The notes: a model not told the origin generated them from the sequence alone. 64,000 nucleotides of DNA from Lumbricus terrestris (GCA_949752735.1 OX457052.1:11448612-11512611); one strand, 5' to 3'; shown: positions 9,610-22,379, numbered from the stretch's first letter. Translations and numbers: made by a program.

Positions 9610-10915
9610 GCCTTACTGCTACAGCAGCAGAAGCAGAAGCAATAGAAAAAGCAGAAGCAGAAGCAGAGGCAAAAGCTGAAGCAAAGGCAAACTCAAAAGC
9701 AAAAGCAAAAAGCAAAAGCAAAAGCAGAAGCATAGGCAAAGCAATAGCAAACTCAGAAGCAGAGGCAGAAGCATAGGCAAACTCAAAGGCAAAAGCAAAA
9801 AGCAAAAGCAAAAGCATAGGCAAAGCAATAGCAAACTCAGAAGCAGAGGCAGAAGCATAGGCAAACTCAAAGGCAAAAGCAAAAAGCAAAAGCAGAAGCA
9901 TAGGCAAAGCAATAGCAAACTCAGAAGCAGAGGCAGAAGCATAGGCAAACTCAAAGGCAAAAGCAAAAAGCAAAAGCAGAAGCATAGGCAAAGCAATAGC
10001 AAACTCAGAAGCAGAGGCAGAAGCATAGGCAAACTCAAAGGCAAAAGCAAAAAGCAAAAGCAGAAGCATAGGCAAAGCAATAGCAAACTCAGAAGCAGAG
10101 GCAGAAGCATAGGCAAACTCAAAGGCAAAAGCAAAAAGCAAAAGCAGAAGCATAGGCAAAAGCATAAGCAAACTCAGAAGCAGAGGCAGAAGCATAGGCA
10201 AACTCAAAGGCAAAAGCAAAAAGCAAAAGCAAAAGCATAGGCAAAGCAATAGCAAACTCAGAAGCAGAGGCAGAAGCATAGGCAAACTCAAAGGCAAAAG
10301 CAAAAAGCAAAAGCAGAAGCATAGGCAAAGCAATAGCAAACTCAGAAGCAGGGGCAGAAGCATAGGCAAACTCAAAGGCAAAAGCAAAAAGCAAAAGCAG
10401 AAGCATAGGCAAAAGCATAAGCAAAGACAAACTCAAAGGCAAACTCAAAGGCAAAAGCAAAAAGCAAAAGCAGAAGCATAGGCAAAAGCATAAGCAAAGA
10501 CAAACTCAAAGGCAAACTCAAAGGCAAAAGCAAAAAGCAAAAGCAGAAGCATAGGCAAAAGCAAAGACAAACTCAAAGGCAAACTCAAAGGCAAAAGCAA
10601 AAAGCAAAAGCAGAAGCATAGGCAAAAGCATAAGCAAAGACAAACTCAAAGGCAAACTCAAAGGCAAAAGCAAAAAGCAAAAGCAGAAGCATAGGCAAAA
10701 GCATAAGCAAAGACAAACTCAAAGGCAAACTCAAAGGCAAAAGCAAAAAGCAAAAGCAGAAGCATAGGCAAAAGCATAAGCAAAGACAAACTCAAAGGCA
10801 AAAGCAAAGGCAAAAGCAAAAAGCAAAAGCAAAAGCAAAAAGCAAAAGCAGAAGCATAGGCAACAGCAGAAGTAAAGTCAAACTCAAAAGCAAGAAGTAA
10901 AAGCAAAAAGGAAAA
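9610..10915 (+). repeat. AGCAAA-type minisatellite with higher-order units (copy 1)
   Basis: The strand is almost free of T and built of GCAAAA, GCAGAA, GGCAAA and CTCAAA hexamers. From about 9770 to 10390 it repeats as an ~84-bp unit. From about 10390 to 10860 it repeats as a ~73-bp unit containing AAGCATAAGCAAAGAC. Leu/Ala/Phe-rich frames on the minus strand are repeat artefacts. Confidence 0.9.
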
Positions 10916-11040
10916 GCATTCATCATCTTCCATCCGTTTCCTCTCAATTCCGTTAACTCCCAATATAAAGGAGAGTTATTAACATATACCCATCTAACGC
11001 AATTGCTGTTTGTTCACATTCTAATTACATCACTTCTCGT

Positions 11041-11120
11041 ACTCTATCAGTGCCAGTCCCAAGCATCCAAAACGGAGGAGGGCGACGCTAATGATCTTCG
11101 TTACGAGTCGTTAAACAGAA
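11041..11120 (-). repeat. Family B repeat (copy 1)
   Basis: Reverse orientation: GTGCCAGTCCCAAGC, GGAGGAGGGCGACGCTAATG and GTCGTTAAAC. A diverged copy lies at 19680-19757. Confidence 0.6.
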
Positions 11121-11606
11121 ACTATGCAATCCACATTCTGATCGGTTGACCAAGCGTGACTGTTGTTAGTCAAGAGTGACTGTCAACAAGACCATGTTCA
11201 TTCCAGTTATGTATGTGTGGAAGTACTACAGCCAGGATTACTATAATGCTGGAAACAGTGGGTCTTGCTTGAATGAACATTTATCGATCCTCATGTTTAC
11301 ATGTTCACAGCCGCTGGACCGTGACCTGAAACAATTTCCCTGGAAAATAGGGACTTATCCGGCTCAGGAGACTTTTCAGCCCACACATGTATAACATGTT
11401 CTTAGCACCTTTTAGGTGATCCTAATGTACGCCTTACTAAAATCCAGATATAATACATACATATTCACAGATATATGCATGTAATGCATGTATATCATAT
11501 AATTATATGATACATAATACATCTACATGCGTATACACACGTATGCAACTATACATGCATATGCATACATATGGGTGCATATGCATCTATACATAGACAT
11601 GCATTT

Positions 11607-11830
11607 TGGGGCGCGGTGGTGTGTAGTGGTGGTGCGGTACTTTGGAGCCGGAGGGTTCAAGGTTCGAATCCCTCTCAAGACGCCGCGTAGGGATCTTGAG
11701 CAAGTCCTTCACTTGCAATTGCTCGTGCGCTTCAGCGTGAAACTCTGATGCAGTGTCCTCGCTGTATAGTCTGGAGAACCTCTGAGTAGGTAGCTTGAAG
11801 GGGCGCTATAGCAAATGCGAGAAATAATAA
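11607..11830 (+). mobile_element. tRNA-derived SINE (copy 1)
   Basis: The head has an A-box-like GGTGTGTAGTGGT and a perfect B box GGTTCGAATCC (11661-11671), the internal RNA polymerase III promoter of tRNA-derived SINEs. The body has TTGAGCAAGTCCTTCACTTG and GCGTGAAACTCTGATGCAG. The tail is GAGTAGGTAGC then GGGGCGCTATAGCAAATG, and it ends in CATA repeats. There is no tRNA fold good enough for a real tRNA gene. Confidence 0.75.
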
Positions 11831-12289
11831 TGCATACATACACATGCACACATACACACAAGCATACATAAACAATATATATCTATATTATACATGCAAA
11901 AACAATATGTTATACATACAAAAAAATTACATATGCCGTTGTTGTAAACAATAATTACTATAAAAGAAGATTAATAATATAAATGCATTTTGTTTTTGAG
12001 TTGCGCTAAACCTCTGAATATCGGGTTCGTCAATCATTAGGGAACTCTGAGAAGTTCTTTGACACCAGCTTTCCTTGTTTTGTTTGCCAGTTACATGTAC
12101 ATGTATATGAGACACAGATCGCTACAACTCGAGGTGTCAACATCTCTTCCGGCCGCCATATGCACAAAAATCTGTCTATTTAGTATGTGCACATAGAAAT
12201 AAATTATATATATATATACATATATGTGTGTATACATTTATATATATATGCATGAGGTCTACGGCAGTGCGCTTTAGAACACACACGCG

Positions 12290-12342
12290 CGCACACACAC
12301 GCGCGAGAGACAGACAGACAGAGAGTGAGTGAGAGTGAGAGA

Positions 12343-12394
<52 letters not shown>

Positions 12395-12482
12395 CAGACA
12401 GAGTGAGAGAAGAGACAGAGAGACAGACAGAGAAAGAGACAGAGAGACGGAGAGAGAGACGGATAGAGGGAGTGAGAGAGTT

Positions 12483-12515
<33 letters not shown>

Positions 12516-12690
12516 GTGAGAGAAGAGACAGAGAGACAGACAGAGAAAGAGACAGAGAGACGGGGAGAGAGACGGATAGAGGGAGTGAGAGAGTTAGAGA
12601 GAGACAGACAGACAGACAGAGTGAGAGAAGAGACAGAAAGGCAGACAGAGACAGAGAGAGAGAGAGAGAGAGAGAGTGAGAGAGATTATA
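12290..12690 (+). repeat. GA/GACA microsatellite complex (copy 1)
   Basis: Short CACGCG, then long GAGAGA and GACAGACA runs with a repeating GAGACGGATAGAGGGAGTG segment. Arg/Glu-rich frames here are repeat translation. Confidence 0.9.
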
Positions 12691-12704
12691 CAATATACAT
12701 GTAC

Positions 12705-12995
12705 ATTTAGTGGCATGAATATTGTCATTTGAGCGTGAATAGACATCTTTCCATTCGGTTATTCGATGAAAAGCGGAAGTGGTCCATTGAGGTCGTAGCG
12801 AAGCTGTTGGAAAACGGGAATGGGATCCGTGGAAAGGATCGGGAGACGGACGATGCTGTTCCGTGGCTTCCGTCGAATCCTCAGAGGAGGAAAACAGAGA
12901 AAGAGTGCGATGATGCTTTCACTCCTTCTTCCATTGCGCTTCTGAGTAGACACTCCTGAAGAGGCGCTATATAAATGTCTGAAATGAATGAATGA
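12705..12995 (+). mobile_element. SINE 3' part with ATGA tail (copy 1)
   Basis: It ends GCGCTTCTGAGTAGACACTC, then GAAGAGGCGCTATATAAATG and TGAAATGAATGAATGA, the tail shared with the LINE at 33645. Its 5' boundary is uncertain because no tRNA-like head is visible. Confidence 0.5.
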
Positions 12996-13027
12996 GCGAA
13001 GAATAATTGAGCACCGCATTATAGCTG

Positions 13028-13102
<75 letters not shown>

Positions 13103-13118
13103 GTGCGTGCGTGTGTGT
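13028..13118 (+). repeat. TG microsatellite (copy 1)
   Basis: About 40 TG units with a few GC changes. The equivalent run in copy 2 (21782-21830) is much shorter. Confidence 0.9.
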
Positions 13119-13471
13119 CATTATCTTTATCGTCAATTAATTTGAATGCAAGATCAAAAACAGCCAGGTATAATGCCTTAACCACTCTGTCTCTTGTCGG
13201 AACAAAAATAATTTCCTTGCATGTTGTTTATTTATCTTTTTAATAAAGAACTGTTTTACGACTATTCGAGTCGTTTTCGTATATTTGCTGTCTGCAGACG
13301 CGTTAATAAGACTCTATCATCAGATACATATAAAATAATGCGAAATTGCCTGCATCTAATTGAACATAACTAATATAATAATATATTATATTGCTTCATA
13401 TATTCTGTTCCGATCGTAAGAAAATTATCTTATTCTTCTTTGAATATGGCGCTATGTAGAGTAACGCCAAT

Positions 13472-13534
13472 GTCACGTCATGGTCACGTCAAGGTCACGT
13501 CAAAGGTTGCGTCAAGGTCACTTCAAGGCCACGT
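13472..13534 (+). repeat. GGTCACGTCAA short tandem array (copy 1)
   Basis: Five or six 10-12-bp units of the type GGTCACGTCAA or GGTCACTTCAA. The units contain ACGTCA (CRE-like half site) and TCAAGGTCA (extended nuclear-receptor half site). It is conserved at 22380-22442. A regulatory role is only a possibility. Confidence 0.55.
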
Positions 13535-13589
13535 TGAAGTAATGCAAGGTACCGACGACCACAGACAAGTTCCGTGTTGCTTCGTCGTG

Positions 13590-13785
13590 AGTGTGTGTCA
13601 GTGTGAGTGTGTGTGGGTATGTTTGCATGAGTGCTAGTGTGAATGTGAGTGTGAGTCTGTGCGTGTGTGTGTGTTTGCATGAGTGGGAGTGTTAGTGTGA
13701 GTGTGTGTGAGTGTGAGTGTGTGTGGGTATGTTTGCATGAGTGGGAGTGTTAGTGTGAGTGTGTGTGAGTGTCAGTGTGTGCTTA
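13590..13785 (+). repeat. GTGTGAGTGT minisatellite ending copy 1
   Basis: Diverged GTGTGAGTG units with a GTTTGCATGAGTGGGAGTG segment repeated. It joins directly to the start of duplication copy 2. Confidence 0.8.
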
Positions 13786-14239
13786 ACAGCTTAACGAGTC
13801 CACCTCACATTATAAGCTAAAGAATATACGTAATTTTTTAACCGTCAATGACAAGTATTTAATACTACAAGTTGTGTCCTATTACTGCTATTATTACTAC
13901 TATTAGAAACGCTCTCAGCGTGACAGGCCCATGAAAAGAGAAAGGTCCTCAAGCAGCGAAAAGATGCAGGCGAATTTCCTACAACAATCCTGCTATATAC
14001 GAATTCTAGAGAGACTGTGATACCACATTGGGTGACCCACAACAGCAAAAGTGTGCTAGTGAGGTTCGTGGCTGATGTAAACTAGTAAGCTTATTACCTA
14101 ATTCTAGACGATGTCAGGACTAAACAAACGGATCTTGAATTTTCAAATCAATGAATATTAACTTGTTATTTGACAGTTGAAGTTATAAGGGATCCTATTT
14201 TCGGCCGCTGTGCCCTGTTAGCGTTACATGTTTAACGAC

Positions 14240-14576
14240 CATAGGCGTAGGAGGCGGGGGTCCAAGTGCCAATTTTGGGGTGCAAGTGCCCCCAAAATTT
14301 GGGCAAATGTGTTTTTCGGCAAAAGAGTCACGGACGGGGAAAAATTTCTGAAATTTTTTCGGGCAACCAGGTACAGGCGGATTTTTGGGAGGCACACAGG
14401 GGTAAAAAGCTAACTTTTCTGAAGATTTACAGGAAATGGCTAAAAAGGTCATCAGATTTTTCGGACGAGAAAATCCTAAGATTTTGGGCGGATGACTAAA
14501 AAAAGAAGGTCATCAGATTTTTCGGGCAAAAATAAAAAATGTGCCCCCCACTTCCGAAATGTCCCCTACGCCTATG
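14240..14576. mobile_element. 337-bp MITE, ends CATAGGCGTAGG (copy 2)
   Basis: Duplicate of 5096-5432 with no difference seen. It was already present before the duplication or conversion event. Confidence 0.75.
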
Positions 14577-14584
14577 TTAACAAC

Positions 14585-14679
14585 GACACTGCGCCATATC
14601 AAAGATGATTAGTGTCGCCCTCCCTCTTAATCCAGGCTTGGGACTGGCACTGGTAGAGAACAACCAGTAGCGTAGTTTC
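14585..14679 (+). repeat. Family B repeat (copy 2)
   Basis: Duplicate of 5441-5535. Confidence 0.7.
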
Positions 14680-14753
14680 TTTTTAGCGTCGTTTTCCTAA
14701 ACCATTTATATAGCGCCCTCATAGCTGTGTATGTGGCTGGGCTGAGGCTGGGT

Positions 14754-15249
14754 GAGTATGTCTGTCTGCGCATGTCTTTCGTGTGTTTATCTATCTGTGT
14801 CTTTGTATGTCTTCGTCTCGAGCTGTCTCCATTTTGTTGATCAATCAATCAGTTAGTCTGTCAGTCTGTCTGTTTGTGTACCTGCCTCTATGTCTGTCTG
14901 TATGCCAGTCTGCATGTCTGCCTGTTATGTTTGTCTGTATGTATGTCTGTTTGTCTGTATGTTTGCCTGTTATGTTTGTCTGTATGTATGTCTGTTTGTC
15001 TGTATGTTTGTCTGTTATGTTTGTTTGTCTGTATGTATGTCTGTTTGTCTGTATGTTTGTCTGTCTGTGCCTCATTCCGCCAATCCTTCTATTTTTCTGT
15101 CTGCTCGTCTGTGTGGCTGACTAAGTCTATATGTTTGTCAATCTGTCTGTCTGTCTGTCTGCCTGTCTGTCTGCCTGTTTGTCTGTCTATCCCTCATTCA
15201 GTCAATCATTCTATTTTCTTTGCTCTGTCTGTTTGTCTGCATGCATTTG
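14754..15249 (+). repeat. TGTC/TGTA array (copy 2)
   Basis: Duplicate of 5610-6105 with the same length. Equal length in so unstable a repeat points to a very recent copy event or an assembly effect. Confidence 0.85.
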
Positions 15250-18204
15250 TCTCTTATAAGCTATAGGCGGCTAATCTCACAGAACGTGCCTTGTTTCATG
15301 CTGCCTAATTCAGTGGCAGATGAAACTACATTAACCTATGCATACATATGTATACAATTTATACATGCTGTATGTATAATGCAGGCACTTAAAACGATGA
15401 GATTTGGGAACCGGCAGACGCGACCAAATCCCCCGTGTGCCCTTTGCTGTAGCGCTCACAGGAATATCCAGAAGAAAAGAAGACCTTTAAGCCATGCGTC
15501 GTTGTGAGAGGCAGCCGCGGGAATACAGTGTTATTGACTTCATTTCTTAGCTTCTGCATTATAATGGGGGTCGGGTGGCCACTGGTCATTCCTCTCCCTC
15601 ACCGTCTCATATCCCCACCGACAGTTTACGGTCAGTGAATAGTCAGTGTCTAACGGAGTTTGCTATATAATTACAGGAGTGAAAGTATTATTGAGCAGAA
15701 ATCTCGAACCAAATTTCAGCCCTGCCAAGGATTTCAACCACGGTTGAAAGCCAAAGATGCTAACCGATGGGCTATACTATAACTAAGACATGGAGATCCA
15801 GAGAGACAGACAGACATGCAGAGAGAGACAGAGAAAGCGACCGACACAAAGATGCAGACCGCGGTGGAAATGTGCGACTAGATAAGAAGATAATAATATG
15901 GTTATGCTAGAAATTACACAAACTCATATTTATTAACCTGCTGCTTAAACGACAACTGTTTCAGTGGATGACGCTTTAGGCTATATATACACACGAAACT
16001 CATAGCATAAAATCTTCTTAGCCTATATATACCCATTAGGGAGAACAGTTAGGCCTAGTATTAGCTTACAGAGCACCGTAATAATTACAAGTAGGCTATA
16101 GTGTTCCTAATGCTGCAGACCAAGTTCCAGTTAACTATCTGCTCAAATTTTAATAGATCTACGTGAGCCTTAGGCCAAGTTAACGACTATAGTCATTTAT
16201 CAAACATTCATCGTTATCCTTAAAATAATAATAATCTGTTCACCTTGTTCTTAATTGAGACTTTCATGCTTATAGAGTAATTTAATAATCATCTGTGACG
16301 TCACGTGATACATTACAGGGTATAACACTTCTAGCTCGTTTATGACGTAGAAATTCTATGAAACGTAAGTAAACGGGTACATAATTACGGTATATAAGCT
16401 TATAGCCAATTATTTCGTAACAATTGTTTATGGCGTAATGATTATGCATAATGAGACAATCCTGCGACGTCACAGCTGCGTACTACGTAGTAAACAGCAA
16501 TATGCTTGATTAGAGAAATTGGCCAACGTCACTTGTGTTCACGTTTTAGCCTATCTGCAGCTTTTCTTATTAGAAATCAGATTCTTCCGTGTTAAAGCAA
16601 ACTATATAAAAAAATGTGCGGTATTATAGAATTGCGTGGCATAGTATTAATTATTGGCAAATGTAAGTATGAGGACCGTATATAAAAAAAAACAACTGAC
16701 GGGCAGGCGTTGAATATTACGGTATATTTAGGCCTATTTTAGATCAGTTTCTTCTTAATTTTGTGCCTATAGATCAAGACTAAAAACCTACCTCTCTCCC
16801 GGATAAAAAGTCTCTATGTATCCACTTTCTTTTCCCCGGTTGTATTTCCTCCCGTTTGCTGTGTCCCTGTTTGTGTTTACCGATCAAATGTAGTCAGACC
16901 GTACGTCTCTCTCCTGTACGGCTTCTCTCTCCAGCGTCCATTAAAGTAATAAACACTTCTTATGCGTTTTTAATAGCGCGTGCCGGATAGCTTCTTTCGC
17001 CGGATTAGATACAAGGGGCCAAAACGATATCAGGCCTCGTCTTCCTGTTTGCGTAAACACGTTCAGATTGGTAGTTATCAAAGTTCATTGGTCGGCAACC
17101 AAAGCGTTAACAGAATCTGTTATTAAGCAGAGAAATTTACTGTGGCGGAAGAAACAGCAGCTGGTGAATTACGACCCGCTTGGTTTTTGACCCTTCAGCC
17201 CACCCTGAACCATTGTGCGTCAGCGCAGCCTAAGGCCCGTCGGGTTTAAGACGGAAGAGAAAACTTTGCGGAAAATATTTACTCTTGATTTAGATGGGAT
17301 TGCGATCCAAGATGCACGGAGATTTATTTTCGCGAACTCAACGGAGCGTAATGACCTGCCCTTCGTCGACCCAAGGCTTCCAACCCTTTGACCCCTAACC
17401 CTTTGACCCCTCAGCCAATCGGGCCCGCGGGATCAACATCTGCCGTTACAAATCACCCTCCGGACCGGCGGCAGACATAACAGGGCCAAGTACACTCGTG
17501 TCGAAACGGCCGAGTTATCATCGACTGCGTAACAGCTCTTGTAGAAATTTCTCCGCTGCTGCAGCCTGCAGAGCTTGCTCCGACTGTAACCCCGTTATGT
17601 CATGCGCAGCACCCACGTCTTGAGTTCATGTCCGCTCGGCGCTCAGAGTTTATTCTGCGCTGTGACGATGAAAGCGATGAGAGCAACGGCTTATGGTTAC
17701 GACGACGACTACGAAGCCTACAAAGAGAAACCGGATATGACGTAAATATATTATGACGATGGACAGTAAGGCTAGACCGCTAATTGCCATGGTGATGGAA
17801 ACCATGGTAACGGCGACGCAGTTGTGGGAGGAGAAACGGTAGCGTAGGCGGCGGTGTGTCTTAATGGTGCTTGGTTTGATGGTTATATCTACGTATACAG
17901 TATGTAGACCTACCTGTATAGACACAGAAATACAGTGTACACATGCATGCACGTATACACATACAAGTCATACATCACTACGTATACATATTTCAATGTC
18001 TACGTAGGCCAACATTATTGCGGCTGTTGAGCCGAGTTTATATACTGCCACTCGACTAATAATGTGTGCTCTACGTAGTAGCTTACGTGATGATAATAGT
18101 CTTCAAGAGGGAAGTGTCATAAATGGACGAAAACAGTCCACAGAAAAAAACCGAGGAGTCGTAAGTGGGCCAGTGGCAGAGCCAGGCAACGGGAGTCGGT
18201 GGAT
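15250..18204. other. Mostly single-copy segment, no gene recognised (copy 2)
   Basis: Duplicate of 6106-9060. The two substitutions seen near its right end are at 18028 and 18034. Confidence 0.5.
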
Positions 18205-18248
18205 GATAATAATTAATTATTGAGCGATGTGATGTTTATTGATGTTTG

Positions 18249-18479
18249 CTGATTGATGATGAAGATGATGATAATAATGATAATGTTGATGATTGTAATT
18301 GCGAAAATCATAATTGGCGATCTTGTTGCTGCTGCTGCTAACGATGATGATGCTGCTGCTGATGATGATGATTTTGATGACGACGACGATCATGATAATG
18401 CTGCTGATAATGATGACGATGACCACGACGACGATGATGATGCTGGTGATGATAATGAATTGATGATGATGATGATGAT

Positions 18480-18568
<89 letters not shown>

Positions 18569-18581
18569 TGATGATGATGAA

Positions 18582-18660
<79 letters not shown>

Positions 18661-18675
18661 GTAATGATGCTGAGT

Positions 18676-18707
<32 letters not shown>

Positions 18708-18785
18708 TTGTTGATAATGATGAAGCTGCTGCTGCTGATGATGATGACGAGAACGACGACAATGACGATGATGAAGGCAATTACG
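18249..18785 (+). repeat. GAT/GAC trinucleotide array (copy 2)
   Basis: Contains a GACGAT hexamer run (about 18500-18560) and a long pure GAT run (about 18560-18660) that are absent from copy 1. Confidence 0.9.
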
Positions 18786-18904
18786 ACGACGATGATCAGG
18801 ACATGCGAAACATATGAAATGAAAAGTGAAAGCGATTGCGTCATTCACTCTCCTTTCTTCGGTCGCTCACCGCTGACGTCCTTGCCATCCTTCATTGCCT
18901 TACT

Positions 18905-19555
18905 GCTATAGTAGCAGAAGCAAAGGCAACAGAAAAAGCAGAAGCAATAGAAAAAGCAGAAGCAATATAAAAAGCAGAAGCAGAAGCAGAAGCAAAGGCA
19001 AACTCAAAGGCAAAAGCAAACTGAAAGGCAAAAAGCAAAAGCAGAAGCATAGGCAAAAGCAGAAGCAAAGGCAAACTCAAATGCAAAAGCAAACGGCAAA
19101 AGCAGAAGCATAGACAAAAGCAGAAGCAAAGACAAGGGCAAAAGCAAAAAGCAAAAGCAGAAACATAGGCAAAAGCAGAAGCAAAAGCAAACTCAAATGC
19201 AAAAGCAAATGGCAAAGGCAGAAGCAGAAGCATAGGCAAAAGCAGAAGCAAAGACAAGGACAAAAGCAAAAAGCAAAAGCAGAAACATAGGCAAAAGCAG
19301 AAGCAAAAGCAAACTCAAATGCAAAAGCAAATGGCAAAAGCAGAAGCAGAAGCATAGGCAAAAGCAGAAGCGGAAGCATAGGCAAAAGCAGAAGCAAAGG
19401 CAAACTCAAAGGCAAAAGCAAACAGCGAAAGCAAAGGCAAAAAACAGAAGCAAAGACAAGCTCAAAAGCAAAAGCAAAAAGCAAAAGCAGAAGCAGAAGC
19501 ATAGACAAAAGCAGAAGCAAAGTCAAGCTCAAAAGCAAAAGCAAAAAGCAAAAGC
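18905..19555 (+). repeat. AGCAAA-type minisatellite (copy 2)
   Basis: Same hexamer vocabulary as 9610-10915 but about half the length and with different higher-order units (AAGACAAGGGCAAAAGC). The array was rebuilt independently after duplication. Confidence 0.85.
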
Positions 19556-19679
19556 ATTCATCATCTTCCATCCGTTTCCTCTCAATTCCGTTATCTCCTA
19601 ATATAAAGGAGAGTTATTAACATATACCCATCTAACACAATTACTGTTTGTTCACATTTTAACCACGTCACTTCTCGTA

Positions 19680-19757
19680 CTCTATCAGTGCCAGTCCCAA
19701 GCATTAAAAACGGAGGAGGGTGACCCTAATGATCTTCGTCACGCGTCGTTAAACGGA
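19680..19757 (-). repeat. Family B repeat (copy 2)
   Basis: Diverged duplicate of 11041-11120. Confidence 0.55.
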
Positions 19758-20295
19758 AACTATGCAGTCAACATTCTGATCGGTTGGCCAAGCGTGACGG
19801 TTGTCAGTCAAGAGTGACTGTCAACAAGGCCATATGTTCATTCCAGTTCTATATGTGTGGAAGCACTGCCAGGATTACTATAATGCTGGAAACAGAGGGT
19901 CTTGCTTGACTGAACATTTATCGATTCACGTGTTTACATGTACACAGCCGCTGGACCGTAACCTGAAACAATTTCCCTGGAAAATAGGGACTTATCCGGC
20001 TCAGCAGACTTTTCAGCCCACATTTGTATAACATGTTCTTAGCACCTTTTAGATGATCCTAATGTATACTCTTTACTAAAATCCAGATACAGTACATACA
20101 TTCATACATATTCATACATATATCATATATGTATGTAATACATGTATATCATAGGCCTATATATGATACATAACACAATTAATTAACACATAGCCTATAC
20201 ATACATATACATACGTATGCATGCATAATTGCATATACATAATTATTATACATACATATGCAAGCATATGCATCTATACATAGACATGCATTTTA

Positions 20296-20515
20296 TGGCG
20301 CGGTGGTGTGTAGTGGTGGTGCGGTACTTTGGAGCCGGAGGGTTCAAGGTTCGAATCCATCTCAAGCCTCCGCGTGTGGACCTTGAGCAAGTCCTTCACT
20401 CGCAATTGCTCGTGCGCTTTTGCGTGAAACTCTGATGCAGTGTCCTCGCTATAGTCTGGAGCGCCTCTGAGTAGGTAGCTTGAAGGAGCGCTATAGCAAG
20501 TGCGAGAAATAATAA
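20296..20515 (+). mobile_element. tRNA-derived SINE (copy 2)
   Basis: Duplicate of 11607-11830 with an intact B box GGTTCGAATCC at 20348-20358 and the same tail. Confidence 0.75.
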
Positions 20516-20953
20516 TGCATGCATACATAAGCATACATGCACAAATGCACACATAAACTATATAATTATTATACATACAACAAAAACATGATTGCATAGG
20601 CCCATGTCGTTGTTGTAAACAATAATTACTATTTAAAAAAGAATAATAATATAATTACATTTTGTTTTTTGAGTTGCGCTAAACCTCAGATCTGGTTCGT
20701 CGATCATTAGGGAACTCTGAGAAGTTCTTTGACACCAGCTTTCCTTGTTTTTGTTTGCCAGTTACATGCATATGAGAAAACAGATCGCTACAACTCGAGG
20801 CACTGAATGCGTGGTGTCAACATCTCTTCCGGCCGCCATATGCACAAACATCTGTCTATGTAGTATGTGCACACAGATATATATATATATTATATATATA
20901 TGTATACATTTATATATATATATGCATGAGGTCTATGGCAGCGCGCTTTAGAG

Positions 20954-20954
<1 letters not shown>

Positions 20955-20988
<34 letters not shown>

Positions 20989-21036
20989 GCGAGAGACAGA
21001 CATACAGAGAGTGAGAGAGAGAGTGAGAGTGAGAGA

Positions 21037-21096
<60 letters not shown>

Positions 21097-21184
21097 CAGA
21101 CAGAGTGAGAGAAGAGACAGAGAGACAGACAGAGAAAGAGACAGAGAGACGGAGAGAGAGACGGATAGAGGGAGTGAGAGAGTT

Positions 21185-21215
<31 letters not shown>

Positions 21216-21237
21216 GTGAGAGAAGAGACAGAAAGGC

Positions 21238-21311
<74 letters not shown>

Positions 21312-21425
21312 GGAGAGAGAGACGGATAGAGGGAGTGAGAGAGTTAGAGAGAGAGAAAGACAGAGTGAGAGAAGAGACAGAAAGGCAGACAGAGACAGAG
21401 AGAGAGAGAGTGAGAGAGAGATTAT
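20955..21425 (+). repeat. CA/GA/GACA microsatellite complex (copy 2)
   Basis: Same composition as 12290-12690, with different run lengths. Confidence 0.9.
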
Positions 21426-21434
21426 ACAATATAC

Positions 21435-21735
21435 AATGTACATTTAGTGGCATGAATATTGTCATTTGAGCGTGAATAGACATCTTTCCATTCGGTTATT
21501 CGATGAAAAGCGGAAGTGGTCCATTGAGATCATAGCGATCGAAGCTGTTGGAAAGCGAATGGGATCCGCGGAAAGGATCGGGAGACGGACGATGCTGTTC
21601 CGTGTCTTCCGTCGAATCCTCAGAGGAGGAAAACAGAAAAAGTGTGATGCTTTCACTCCTTCTTCCATTGCGCTTCTGAGTAGACACTCCTGAAGAGGCG
21701 CTATATAAATGTCTGAAATGAATGAATGAATGAAT
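21435..21735 (+). mobile_element. SINE 3' part with ATGA tail (copy 2)
   Basis: Duplicate of 12705-12995 with several substitutions and small indels. The tail is extended to GAATGAATGAAGGAAGG. Confidence 0.5.
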
Positions 21736-21798
21736 GAAGGAAGGAAGGAAGAAGAAGAATTGAGCACCGCATAATAACTGCATGTGTGTGTGTGTGCG

Positions 21799-21830
<32 letters not shown>

Positions 21831-21973
21831 CGTCATCATCCTTGTCGCAATTAATTTGAATGCAAGATCAACAACAGCTAGGTATAATTACACCTTAACC
21901 ACTTTGTCTCTTGTCGGGACAAAATAATTGCCTTGCGTGTTGTTCATCTTTCTTAATAAAGAACTGTTTTACG

Positions 21974-22153
21974 CAGTGCATAAAGTGTGGAAAAATAAGT
22001 GCCTGGACGCCCTTTACATTTCCAAAAGAAGTTCCTGGACGCTCCTTACCTTTCCAGACTGTGCTGACCAATAAGTGGCAGGACGGCGTTCAGATTTTAA
22101 AATAAGTGCATAGACGCCGTCCATGACCGCCCAGTCACGCTTTAAGCCCTGGA
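21974..22153. mobile_element. ~180-bp MITE present only in duplication copy 2
   Basis: Ends CAGTGCATAAAGTGTG and CACGCTTTAAGCCCTG are imperfect inverted repeats. Flanks GTTTTACG (21966-21973) and CTTTTACG (22154-22161) match at 7 of 8 bases. Copy 1 has the uninterrupted sequence CTGTTTTACGACTATTCG at 13251, so the empty site is visible in the same window. Internally AATAAGTG and CTGGACGCC are repeated. Confidence 0.75.
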
Positions 22154-22379
22154 CTTTTACGACTATTCGAGTCGTTTCCGTATATTTGCTGTCTGCAGAC
22201 GCGTTAATAGGTCTCTCGTCCAGCTACTATCAGATACATATTAATGCGAAATTGCCTGCATCTAATTGAACATAACATAATTTAATATATTATACTGTTT
22301 CATAAAATTATTCTGTTCCGATCGGAAGAGAATCATTTTATTCTTCTTTTAATGTAGCGCTATGTAGAGTAACGCCAAT

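Larger units (their letters stand above)
4643..13786. repeat. Tandem duplication, copy 1 (about 9.1 kb)
   Basis: The sequence from CAGCTTAACGAGTCC at 4643 repeats at 13787, an offset of 9144. From 4643 to about 9190 I see only three substitutions (4800, 8884, 8890). After that the offset changes at each repeat tract and single-copy parts differ by roughly 8% (for example 10965-11200 against 19605-19840). Copy 1 ends in a GTGTGAGTG microsatellite directly joined to the start of copy 2. Confidence 0.9.

Noticed and set aside
9073..9645. Asp-, His- or Ser-rich frames up to 187 codons (also 18217-18848)
   Set aside because: Translation of GAT/GAC repeats in several frames at once.
9605..10963. 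260-codon Leu/Ala/Phe-rich minus-strand frame resembling membrane segments
   Set aside because: The hydrophobicity comes from the complement of GCAAAA hexamers. All three minus frames stay open for the same reason.
11661..11671. tRNA gene suggested by GGTTCGAATCC (also 20348, 38783, 54976)
   Set aside because: The surrounding sequence does not fold into a full cloverleaf, and it continues into a SINE body and tail.
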